A DNA stretch of 6,659 nucleotides. Source: Actinomycetes bacterium. Lineage in GTDB: Bacteria; Actinomycetota; Actinomycetes; Propionibacteriales; Propionibacteriaceae. Of the stretch, positions 1 through 6,543 are shown piece after piece. Both the position numbers and the translations under genes were made by a program. How positions within the stretch are numbered: the stretch's first letter is position 1; every line of letters starts with the position of its first letter. The notes under the pieces were generated by a model. It was not told the DNA's origin and ran no database searches. It saw only the letters and a program-made list of their open reading frames with translations. The stretch spans positions 1 through 6,659 of the forward strand of contig JAEZGC010000231.1 of assembly GCA_023437345.1 (NCBI GenBank), read 5' to 3'.

Positions 1-261
<261 letters not shown>

Positions 262-269
262 CTGCTGAA

Positions 270-285
270 CAGGTGTTCGCACCTG
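270..285 (+). other. UUCG-loop hairpin just 3' of ssrA
   Basis: A perfect 6-bp stem, CAGGTG/CACCTG, closes a TTCG tetraloop. It begins 8 nt after the three bases at the CCA position (259-261) and ends 3 nt before the terminator stem. No T-run follows it, so it is unlikely to be a terminator by itself. It may mark the 3' trailer for processing or act as an exonuclease barrier; that role is inferred. Confidence 0.5.
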
Positions 286-288
286 ACC

Positions 289-326
289 ACCGGAGTCGCC
301 CCGCGGGGCGCTCCGGTTTCGGCTTT
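289..326 (+). terminator. Intrinsic terminator of ssrA
   Basis: The outer stem ACCGGAG (289-295) pairs with CTCCGGT (311-317). After one bulged T (296) it stacks on the self-complementary core CGCCCCGCGGGGCG (297-310), giving about 12 paired bases around a short loop. The sequence TTTCGGCTTT follows, a modest T-rich tail typical of high-GC organisms. It sits 28 nt downstream of the tmRNA end and is oriented for it. On the minus strand the hairpin lacks a T-tail, so it could only weakly serve the convergent acyltransferase gene. Confidence 0.8.
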
Positions 327-399
327 CCGAGGACTTCCACCTCGCGGACGCAGACCGGGCGACCACCGCAGGCGCGTCACCCGGGGTGGCGGACGGGGC

Positions 400-1653
400 T
401 CAGCCGTCGGCCAACCTGCCCAGCTCGGCGGTCAGCGCCGTGCCCAACAGGTCCGCCGGCAGCGCCGCCGCGTCCACATGGACGGCGACCCCGAGCCTTC
501 CGGCGTACGACATGGCCGACACCCCCAGCCGGACGTTGCCCTGGATCGGTGTCACAGGCCACGCCCGCTCCAGCGGTGTCCCGCCGATCGACAGCGGCTG
601 ACCTGGACCGCGGACGTTCGTGACGAACAGGGCGACGAAGCGCTGGCGGCGGGCCAGCCTGGCGAACAGCCGGGCGGTCCATCGCGTCCTGGTGAGTTCG
701 AAGGTGCCCTGGCTGCGAGCCTGCGCCTTGGCCGACCGGCTCTGCCCGGCGATCCCCGCCAGCCGTGCACCGGGGTCCGGCTCGCCCACCGGCAGCATGA
801 TCCGCATCACGCCGACCGCGTTGCCCGACGTGCCCCGCTCCGGCAGCGCCACCGGAACGCTGACCGGCAGCGTCGCGGGAACGGCTGCGCCACGGGCCGG
901 CAGCACCGCGGCGAGCGCGCCGCTGACCGCCGCCAGCAGGGCGTCGTTCACCGTCGCCCCCACCCGCCGGGCCGCCCGGGCCAGCGGCTCGAGCTCCACC
1001 TCGGCGAAAGCCACGTCACGACGGTCTCCGATCGGGCCCAGCAGCGGAGTCGGCCCGACGCTCGAACCGAACACGGCAAGGACGCGGGCGATGCCGCCCA
1101 CCACCCGCCGCCACCGCGGCGTCGTGGCGGGAGCCTGGCCCGGGGCGGGCGGACGCGGCCCCGGCGGGTCGCCGCCGAACAGCCGCTGCACCATGGCGAC
1201 CACCCCCACGCCGTCGGCCACCGCATGGTGCACCCGCAACACCACCCCCGTCCGCCCGGGAGCAGCATCGGGAAGTATGAGCACCTCCCACAGCGGCCGG
1301 TTCTGCGGCAGCGGCACAGTCATCAGCCGGGCACACAACCCGGCCAGCGTGACGGGTTGCGGTGCTGCCGCGACCTCGCGGATGTGCCAGGCCAGATCCG
1401 GGTCGACGTCCTCCCAGTGCAGGGGTGGCTCGAGGTGGATCCGCTGCCGGAACCGGGCGAGTTCAGGAAGCTGCAGTCGCGCCGCAACCTCCTCCTGCAG
1501 CCGCGCCAGGTCGAACCCGGCAGCCGCCGGATCCGGGGCGGCGAGCAGGCCCGCCATCAGGAACACGTTCACCTGGTCGCGCGCATCGATCACCACATTC
1601 GACGCGTCAGCGGCGCTCAGCCGCTCCCGCCGGCCACGGCCGGGTTGGGGCAC
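400..1653 (-). CDS. WS/DGAT-family wax ester synthase / diacylglycerol O-acyltransferase
   Basis: This family transfers fatty acyl groups from acyl-CoA to diacylglycerol or long-chain alcohols, making storage triacylglycerol or wax ester at the membrane or lipid-body surface. Seen, numbered from the GTG at 1653: an N-terminal RLSAADASNVV stretch, NRPLW with Trp122, the active-site motif HHAVADG at 142-148 (HHxxxDG, both His and the Asp-Gly intact), a central VNDALLAAVSGAL helix, SGNAVGVMR, and TNVRGP at about 345-350, which begins the conserved C-terminal half. At about 417 aa it is slightly short of the usual 450-470 but complete, with TGA at 400-402. No membrane segment is evident. It is a lone gene, convergent with ssrA and divergent from the yqgE-like gene. 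The start is uncertain: homology begins about 10 residues after GTG 1653, and GTGs at 1671 and 1677 and TTG at 1794 are in the same frame. None has a clear Shine-Dalgarno. Whether it makes triacylglycerol, wax ester or another ester cannot be read from sequence. Confidence 0.9.
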   Translation of the reverse strand: MPQPGRGRRERLSAADASNVVIDARDQVNVFLMAGLLAAPDPAAAGFDLARLQEEVAARLQLPELARFRQRIHLEPPLHWEDVDPDLAWHIREVAAAPQPVTLAGLCARLMTVPLPQNRPLWEVLILPDAAPGRTGVVLRVHHAVADGVGVVAMVQRLFGGDPPGPRPPAPGQAPATTPRWRRVVGGIARVLAVFGSSVGPTPLLGPIGDRRDVAFAEVELEPLARAARRVGATVNDALLAAVSGALAAVLPARGAAVPATLPVSVPVALPERGTSGNAVGVMRIMLPVGEPDPGARLAGIAGQSRSAKAQARSQGTFELTRTRWTARLFARLARRQRFVALFVTNVRGPGQPLSIGGTPLERAWPVTPIQGNVRLGVSAMSYAGRLGVAVHVDAAALPADLLGTALTAELGRLADG

Positions 1654-1679
1654 TACTGGAGGTCGGGCCACGTCCACCC

Positions 1680-1685
1680 AGCCTA
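1680..1685 (-). promoter_or_regulatory. Possible -10 element for the acyltransferase gene
   Basis: Read on the minus strand the hexamer is TAGGCT, matching the actinobacterial TANNNT -10 pattern. Initiation 7-9 nt downstream would fall close to the GTG at 1671, allowing a leaderless message, or leave a leader of about 20 nt before GTG 1653. No convincing -35 hexamer is seen 16-18 nt upstream. The 23-base inverted repeat at 1698-1720 occupies that region instead. Confidence 0.3.
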
Positions 1686-1697
1686 GAACCGCGAGCC

Positions 1698-1720
1698 CGG
1701 CAGCGGGCGGACTCCTGCCG
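1698..1720. repeat. Inverted repeat in the divergent intergenic region
   Basis: CGGCAG (1698-1703) and CTGCCG (1715-1720) form a 6-bp perfect inverted repeat around an 11-base spacer. It lies between the divergent acyltransferase and yqgE-like genes, just upstream of the TAGGCT -10 candidate. It could be an operator, but six-base arms are frequent by chance in DNA this rich in GC. Confidence 0.25.
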
Positions 1721-1867
1721 CTTCGCCCCCGGGACCGGGACGATCCGGCCACGTTCGGTGCGGCGTCGGCGGTAGCGTCGTGGCGAAGGAGCAAGGGCCA
1801 TGGCGCGCCCGGTACCGGCCGGGATGACTGGTGGGCTGCGGGTTCGCTTGGAACACTGGGTCACGAA

Positions 1868-1872
1868 GGAGG
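1868..1872 (+). promoter_or_regulatory. Ribosome binding site deciding the yqgE-like start
   Basis: GGAGG, within AAGGAGG, lies 5 nt before the ATG at 1878. A second Shine-Dalgarno, AAGGAG at 1786-1791, lies 8 nt before an in-frame ATG at 1800, so both starts are translatable in principle. The 1878 start is preferred because family homology begins right after it. Confidence 0.7.
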
Positions 1873-1877
1873 TGGCG

Positions 1878-2435
1878 ATGGACGACGTCGGCCCGGGAAC
1901 GCTGCTCATCGCGAGCGTGCACACGGTGGACGGGGTGTTCGACGCCTCCGTGGTCCTGATCCTCGACTCCGACGAGGGCGGCACCGTCGGTGTGGTGCTG
2001 AACAAGCTCACCGACATCGACCTGGCCAAGGCGCTGCCGCAGTGGGCCCACCTGGTCAGCGCCCCCGACTCGCTGTTCAACGGTGGGCCGGTGTCCCAGC
2101 AGGGCGCGGTCTGCCTGGCGCGCCCGTCCGACGGCGCCGACGACCCGCCGGGCTGGCGGCGGCTGTTCGACGACGTGGGGCTGCTCAACCTCGACACCCC
2201 TGTGGAGATCGCCGACGGCGCCTACCGGGACCTGCGGGTCTTCGCGGGTTACGCGGGGTGGGACGCCGGCCAACTCGAGGCCGAACTCGAGCGTGAGCTG
2301 TGGTACCCGGTGCGGGCGCTGCCCACCGACCCCTTCGACCCGGACCCGACCACCCTGTGGCGCCGGACGCTGCGCCGCCAGGGCAGCGACCTTGGGTTGT
2401 TGTCGACCTGGACCGACGAGCCTGACTACAACTGA
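1878..2435 (+). CDS. YqgE/AlgH family protein (DUF179)
   Basis: A member of the widespread YqgE/AlgH family, small soluble cytoplasmic proteins without a firmly established biochemical role. Seen: GTLLIAS near the N-terminus, then FDASVVLILDSDEGG and TVGVVLNKLT, which match the family pattern of a released strand followed by VVL-hDHd-G and GhVLNRP. Next come LFNGGPVSQQGAVCL (the family G-GPV motif), then RVFAGYAGWDAGQLEAELERELWYPV, matching the hallmark GYAGWGxGQLExEL...W. The length is 185 aa, usual for the family. The sequence upstream of ATG 1878 back to ATG 1800 stays open and would add 26 residues, but its third codon positions are less GC-rich than in the gene body, so I treat it as leader. 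It lies 67 nt before mtrA on the same strand, with no terminator seen between them, so read-through into mtrAB is possible. Confidence 0.92.
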   Translation: MDDVGPGTLLIASVHTVDGVFDASVVLILDSDEGGTVGVVLNKLTDIDLAKALPQWAHLVSAPDSLFNGGPVSQQGAVCLARPSDGADDPPGWRRLFDDVGLLNLDTPVEIADGAYRDLRVFAGYAGWDAGQLEAELERELWYPVRALPTDPFDPDPTTLWRRTLRRQGSDLGLLSTWTDEPDYN

Positions 2436-2463
2436 TCCCGGGCAGCGGAACTTGGTCGCAGCG

Positions 2464-2469
2464 TAGACT
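2464..2469 (+). promoter_or_regulatory. Possible -10 element upstream of mtrA
   Basis: TAGACT fits the TANNNT -10 pattern and lies 33 nt before the mtrA ATG, which would give a leader of about 25 nt containing the Shine-Dalgarno. No good -35 hexamer is visible at the usual spacing. If real, it would let mtrAB-lpqB be transcribed independently of the yqgE-like gene. I saw no tandem GTAAC-type direct repeat that would suggest MtrA autoregulation. Confidence 0.35.
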
Positions 2470-2490
2470 CGGCAGGACTCGACAACCAAG

Positions 2491-2495
2491 GGAGG
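2491..2495 (+). promoter_or_regulatory. Ribosome binding site of mtrA
   Basis: GGAGG, in AAGGGAGG, sits 7 nt before ATG 2503. The TTG at 2500 is in frame and directly adjacent, but the spacing and codon both favour the ATG. Confidence 0.75.
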
Positions 2496-2502
2496 GTGGT
2501 TG

Positions 2503-3216
2503 ATGTCAGAGGCCTACGGCGGCCCACCGAGGATCCTCGTCATCGATGACGACCAGGCGCTGGCGGAGATGCTCGACATCGTGCTGCGCTCGGAGGGGTT
2601 CCAGGCCCGCCTGTGTCACGTGGGGGACGCCGCGCTGGACGCCTTCCGCGAGTACCGGCCCGACCTCGTCCTGCTCGACCTGATGCTGCCCGGCCGCGAC
2701 GGCGTCGACGTTTGCCGCGACATCCGCGCCGAGTCCGGCGTCCCGGTAGTGATGCTGACCGCCAAGTCCGACACCACCGACGTGGTGCACGGCCTCGAGG
2801 CGGGCGCCGACGACTACGTCGCCAAGCCGTTCAAGACCCAGGAGCTGGTGGCCCGGATCAAGACCCGGCTGCGCCGCCAGCTGCGCACCGAGGAGACCGA
2901 CGACCTGCTGCGGATCGGCGACATCACGATCCGGGTGGACGAGCACACGGTGCGCCGCGGCGACCATGAGATCTCGCTCACCCCGCTGGAGTTCGACCTG
3001 CTGCTCGCCCTGGCCCGCAAGCCGCGACAGGCGTTCACCAGGGAGGTGCTGCTGCAGGAGGTGTGGGGATACCGGCACGCCAGCGACACCCGGCTGGTGA
3101 ACGTCCACGTCCAGCGGCTGCGGTCCAAGGTCGAGCGTGACCCGGAGCGACCCGAGATCATCGTCACGGTGCGCGGCGTCGGCTATCGGGCGGGGGAGCC
3201 CCGAACCGCTCCATGA
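2503..3216 (+). CDS. mtrA: MtrA, OmpR/PhoB-type DNA-binding response regulator
   Basis: Cytoplasmic response regulator of the MtrAB system, phosphorylated by MtrB. In actinobacteria it controls cell-wall hydrolases, division, osmotic response and, in mycobacteria, replication-linked genes. Seen in 237 aa: receiver domain at about 10-122 with acidic cluster Asp15-Asp17, phospho-acceptor Asp59 in LVLLDLMLPG, switch Thr86 in VVMLTAKSD, and Lys108 in DDYVAKPF. A short linker leads to a winged-helix domain at about 137-232, with LTPLEFDLLLALA, the REVLLQEVWGY turn, the recognition-helix stretch RLVNVHVQRLRSKVE and a terminal VRGVGYRAG wing. All key residues are intact and the length is normal for the family (about 225-240). 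GGAGG 7 nt upstream fixes the ATG. The stop codon overlaps the mtrB start as ATGA, implying translational coupling. The sequence closely resembles mycobacterial MtrA from memory, and the mtrB-lpqB neighbours confirm the assignment over other OmpR paralogues. Confidence 0.97.
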   Translation: MSEAYGGPPRILVIDDDQALAEMLDIVLRSEGFQARLCHVGDAALDAFREYRPDLVLLDLMLPGRDGVDVCRDIRAESGVPVVMLTAKSDTTDVVHGLEAGADDYVAKPFKTQELVARIKTRLRRQLRTEETDDLLRIGDITIRVDEHTVRRGDHEISLTPLEFDLLLALARKPRQAFTREVLLQEVWGYRHASDTRLVNVHVQRLRSKVERDPERPEIIVTVRGVGYRAGEPRTAP

Positions 3217-4778
3217 GGCGACTGGCGCGGCTCTCGCCGCTTCGGATGTGGGCCCGGTCGCTACCCTTCCGGGTCGTCGTGCTCACCCTCGGAGCGTCGA
3301 TAGTCATCCTCGCTGCGACCGGCTTCTTCCTGCTCGACCAGTCGGGCCGGGGGATCATGGAGGGCAAGACCCAGGCCTCGGTGGCCGAGGCGTCGGCTGT
3401 GGTCCAGGCGATGCAGCGCGACCTGACCACCACCGACCTGCGCACCACCTCGGTGAACGAGCGGATCACCCGGCTGGCCAGGGAGGCGGCCGGACGGGGC
3501 CAGTTCGGCAACCAGTACCTCGTGGTGGTCCAGACCCCGGTCTCGCAGATCGCCGACCCCGGCCTCGACGCCGCCAGCATCCCTGCGAACCTGCGCACCT
3601 CGGTGGCCTCCGGCGACGGAATGTGGAGCACCCCCACCCTGATCCGGTTCACCGACGGCCGGCCCAGCGAACCGGGCCTGGTGGTGGGCACGAACCTGCT
3701 CGCCCCCGGCCAGCAGCCGTACCCGGTCTTCTTCGTCTTCTCCACAGCCCAGGAACGCGACACCCTCGCCGTCGTGCAACAGGCCACCCTTGCCACCGGC
3801 CTGTTCCTGCTGATCGGCCTCGCGCTCACCGTGTACCTGATCTCGATGCAGGTGTTGCAGCCGGTGCGCGCCGCCCGCCGGGCGGCCGAGCGGCTGGCCG
3901 CGGGCCACCTTGAGGACCGGATGGCCGTGGTCGGCACCGAGGACCAGGCCGCGCTGGCCAACTCGATGAACTACATGGCCGAGCAGCTGGCCCGCAAGAT
4001 CAGCGAGCTGCAGGGGTTGTCGCTGGTGCAGCAGCGGTTCGTGTCCGACGTGTCCCATGAACTGCGAACCCCGCTGACGACGATCCGGATGGCCGGTGAG
4101 GTGATCCATGCCAACCGGTCCGGCTTCGACCCGCTGACGGCGCGTTCGGCTGAACTGCTGTCCACCGAACTGGACCGGTTCGAGGCGCTGCTCACCGACC
4201 TGCTGGAGATCTCCAGGTTCGACGCCGGCGCGGCGGTGCTCGCCGTGGACGAGACCGACCTCACCCAGCTCGTCACCGACGAGCTGGACGCGGTGTCGCG
4301 GCTGGCTGCCGAGTTCGGCACCGAGCTCAGCCTCGACGCGCCCGCGTCCTGCCGGGCAGAGGTGGACTCCCGCCGGATCCGCAGGATCGTGAGGAACCTG
4401 CTCACCAATGCCATCGAGCACGGCGAGCGGCGCCCGATCAGCGTCCACGTGCGCGGGGACGGCAAGGCGGTGGCGGTCGCTGTGCGCGACCACGGCGTCG
4501 GCCTGACCGGGACCCAGGCCGGCCTGGTCTTCGACAGGTTCTGGCGGGCCGACCCGGCACGTGCCCGGCGGCTCGGCGGCACCGGGCTGGGGCTGTCGAT
4601 AGCGCTGGAGGACGCCAGGTTGCACGGCGGCGTGCTTGAGGCGTGGGGCAGGCCGGGCGCCGGCGCGCAGTTCCTGCTCACCCTGCCGCGGCGGGCAGGT
4701 GCCGAGCTCAGCACCAGACCGTGGCCCGTCGTCCCGGCCGACAGCGTGAAAGTGGGTGACGATGCCATCATTGCGTGA
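3213..4778 (+). CDS. mtrB: MtrB, membrane sensor histidine kinase
   Basis: Sensor kinase that autophosphorylates on histidine and passes phosphate to MtrA. Seen in 521 aa: a short basic cytoplasmic N-terminus, membrane segment 1 at about 20-41, an extracytoplasmic domain at about 42-191, membrane segment 2 at about 192-213, a HAMP linker at about 212-265 (starting near LQPVRAARRAAERL), and a dimerisation domain with the H-box SHELRTPL, phospho-acceptor His282. The ATPase domain shows the N-box RNLLTNAIEHG (394-404), G1 DHGVG (426-430), the F-box FDRFWR (440-445) and G2 GGTGLGLS (455-462). About 30 residues of tail follow. No catalytic residue is missing. The start ATG overlaps the mtrA stop by 4 nt. 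The nearest purine-rich stretch, GGGGGAG at 3192-3198, is too far upstream for a good Shine-Dalgarno, so coupled re-initiation is likely. The 3' end overlaps lpqB, whose product is the known accessory lipoprotein of this kinase. Confidence 0.97.
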   Translation: MRRLARLSPLRMWARSLPFRVVVLTLGASIVILAATGFFLLDQSGRGIMEGKTQASVAEASAVVQAMQRDLTTTDLRTTSVNERITRLAREAAGRGQFGNQYLVVVQTPVSQIADPGLDAASIPANLRTSVASGDGMWSTPTLIRFTDGRPSEPGLVVGTNLLAPGQQPYPVFFVFSTAQERDTLAVVQQATLATGLFLLIGLALTVYLISMQVLQPVRAARRAAERLAAGHLEDRMAVVGTEDQAALANSMNYMAEQLARKISELQGLSLVQQRFVSDVSHELRTPLTTIRMAGEVIHANRSGFDPLTARSAELLSTELDRFEALLTDLLEISRFDAGAAVLAVDETDLTQLVTDELDAVSRLAAEFGTELSLDAPASCRAEVDSRRIRRIVRNLLTNAIEHGERRPISVHVRGDGKAVAVAVRDHGVGLTGTQAGLVFDRFWRADPARARRLGGTGLGLSIALEDARLHGGVLEAWGRPGAGAQFLLTLPRRAGAELSTRPWPVVPADSVKVGDDAIIA

Positions 4779-6495
4779 CCTGGCAGCCGCGACGCTGGCC
4801 GGGATCCTGCTCGCCGGCTGCGCCGGTGTGCCGACGTCGGGCCCGGTGCGCGAGCATGAGGCGGGCCAGCAGGAGCTCGACTCCACGGTGCGGGTCGCCC
4901 CCGTGCCGCCCCTTGCCGACGCCTCCCCGATGCTCGTGGTGGAGGGGTTCCTGCACGCGATGGGCACCGACCGGGCAGGGTTCCCGGTCGCCCGGCAGTA
5001 CCTCACCACAGCGGCCAACCGGATCTGGCGGCCGGAGAGCGGAACCTACATCTACGCCGACGGGGACCAGCCGAAGGAGACCGAGGCCTCGACCCAGGAG
5101 CAGCCGGAGATCAGCTTCGGTGCGACCCTCAGCGGCACCCTCAGCCCGTCGGGGGAGTACCGTCCGATCGGCGGGGGCCTGCGGCACGACTTCGGGTTGG
5201 TGCGGACCGCCGACGACCAGTGGCGGATCTCGCGGCCGCCCGAGGGCCTGCTGATCTCTCGCTACCACTTCACGACCAACTACGCAGCGCTGGACCTGCA
5301 CTTCGCCGAGCGGGGCGGGACGGTGCTCGTCCCCGACCCGCGCTTCTTCCCCCAGGGCGACGCGATGCCCCAGACGGTGATCGAGGCGCAGTTCGACGGG
5401 CCCGGGCAGTGGCTGGCGCCCGCGGTGCGCAGCGACGCGTGGAGCGGGCTGTCGGTGCAACGCAGCGAGCTGTCGTCGCAGGGCGTGGTCACCGTCTACC
5501 TGAGTCCTGCCGCCGCCCGGCTCTCCGACGCCGGTCGCCGCATGCTGATGGCCGAGCTGGCCACCACGCTCGACCAGCTCCCCCAGGTGAACGGGCTGCA
5601 GCTCAGCGTGGGTGCCACCCTGCTGCCGCTGCCCGGCACCACGCGAACCACAGTCACCGGCGACGACTTCATCGACGTCGCGCCGGCCCGGCAGCAGTCA
5701 GCGGGTCGGCTGGTGATAGCGCGGGAGGGCCGGATCCGGCTGGTCGACACCACCCAGCCGTGGACCGAGGGCGCACCGGTGGCGCCGGCACTGGACGGGG
5801 CGGGCATGATCGCCGTCCGCGCCGACCTGGCCGAGGCCGCCGTCGTCAACCCGGAGGCCACCCGGCTCCAGGTGGCGCCGCTGCAGGGCGGGGAGGAGGC
5901 GACCACCCTGCTGGAGGGCAACCACCTGCTGCGACCCGACTACTCCCGCAACAACGAGCTGTGGGCGATCGGCAACAGCGCCGACGCCACCGGGTTCACA
6001 GTGTTCGCCGCAGACTCCCACGAGCCGATCCCGGTCGGCGTTGCCGACCTGCCGGCAGCTACCGTGCGTGCCTTCCGGATCTCTCCCGACGGGGCCCGGA
6101 TGGCGCTGGTGGTGGACGGACCCGACGCCGAACAGGTGGGTGTGGTGCGGATCCTGCGCAGCCCGGACGCGATCCGGCTGGAGGGGTTCCGGCCGATAGA
6201 GGTGAGTCCGCCTGCCCCGGCCGGCCGCCGGCTGGTCGATGTCGGCTGGACCACAGCTACCGAGGTGCTCGTCCTGGTCTCCCAGGGCACCACGTCGAGC
6301 GTGGTGCGGGTCGACCAGGATTCCGCCCGGGCCGACGACATAGGGCCTGCCGCCGTCGTCGGGCTGCGGGAGCTTGCCGTGGTGCCGGGTAGGCAGGCTG
6401 TCCTGAGGGGGGCTGCGACGCTGCTGCGGTACGAGGGCGACTTCAACTGGAAACTCACTGCCAGCGCTGTGGACGCCGTCGTCTACGCCGGCTGA
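4762..6495 (+). CDS. lpqB: LpqB, MtrAB-associated lipoprotein
   Basis: Secreted lipoprotein that, in mycobacteria and relatives, acts with MtrB at the outer face of the membrane and tunes MtrA phosphorylation. Seen in 577 aa: a short signal peptide ending in lipobox LLAG-C with lipidated Cys20, followed by AGVPTSGPV, a start typical of LpqB. An N-terminal domain follows at about 50-180 (ASPMLVVEGFLHAMG, RQYLTT), then a GerMN-like domain at about 185-305 (VVTVYLSPAA, LATTLDQLPQVNGLQLSVG). The C-terminal half, about 315-577, is a beta-propeller-like region with LWAIG, FRISPDGARMALVV and VDVGWTTATEVLVL repeats. The start is tightly limited: an in-frame TGA at 4747-4749 leaves only GTG 4756 or ATG 4762. 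ATG is chosen because AAAG (4749-4752) is then 9 nt away. It overlaps mtrB by 17 nt, so the two are probably coupled. The signal peptide has only one Arg in its n-region, next to an Asp, which is unusually weak. Confidence 0.95.
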   Translation: MPSLRDLAAATLAGILLAGCAGVPTSGPVREHEAGQQELDSTVRVAPVPPLADASPMLVVEGFLHAMGTDRAGFPVARQYLTTAANRIWRPESGTYIYADGDQPKETEASTQEQPEISFGATLSGTLSPSGEYRPIGGGLRHDFGLVRTADDQWRISRPPEGLLISRYHFTTNYAALDLHFAERGGTVLVPDPRFFPQGDAMPQTVIEAQFDGPGQWLAPAVRSDAWSGLSVQRSELSSQGVVTVYLSPAAARLSDAGRRMLMAELATTLDQLPQVNGLQLSVGATLLPLPGTTRTTVTGDDFIDVAPARQQSAGRLVIAREGRIRLVDTTQPWTEGAPVAPALDGAGMIAVRADLAEAAVVNPEATRLQVAPLQGGEEATTLLEGNHLLRPDYSRNNELWAIGNSADATGFTVFAADSHEPIPVGVADLPAATVRAFRISPDGARMALVVDGPDAEQVGVVRILRSPDAIRLEGFRPIEVSPPAPAGRRLVDVGWTTATEVLVLVSQGTTSSVVRVDQDSARADDIGPAAVVGLRELAVVPGRQAVLRGAATLLRYEGDFNWKLTASAVDAVVYAG

Positions 6496-6497
6496 CC

Positions 6498-6506
6498 TGT
6501 GGACAA
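6498..6506 (-). promoter_or_regulatory. DnaA-box-like 9-mer
   Basis: The minus strand reads TTGTCCACA, identical to the DnaA box form preferred in high-GC actinobacteria. It starts 3 nt after the lpqB stop, in the 48-nt gap before comF. A single box is not an origin, and a 9-mer match can arise by chance, so binding is unproven. Confidence 0.3.
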
Positions 6507-6543
6507 CTGACTCGCGCCGTCGGACCGGCCAAGGCTGCCGGCC

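Noticed and set aside
478..1686. Second plus-strand open frame (402 codons) over the acyltransferase
   Set aside because: Shadow frame; the composition is rich in Arg, His, Pro and Gln, with no domain and no plausible start signal. The minus-strand HHxxxDG protein explains this DNA.
1773..1778. TAGCGT as -10 of a promoter for the yqgE-like gene
   Set aside because: It fits TANNNT, but there is no acceptable -35 at 16-18 nt and such hexamers are common, so I did not list it as a feature.
620..2296. Long plus-strand open frame (558 codons) antisense to the acyltransferase and running into the yqgE-like gene
   Set aside because: It is the antisense shadow of a high-GC gene. Its product is low-complexity Arg/Ala/Ser/Pro sequence with no motifs, and it overlaps two genes with clear family signatures.
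2447..2464. ECF-type promoter (GGAAC ... CGT) before mtrA
   Set aside because: The two elements are only 10 nt apart, while stress-sigma promoters of this type need about 16-17.
3261..5018. Minus-strand open frame of 585 codons across mtrB and lpqB
   Set aside because: Shadow of the two genes on the plus strand. Its sequence is His/Gly/Val/Gln-rich with no recognisable fold.
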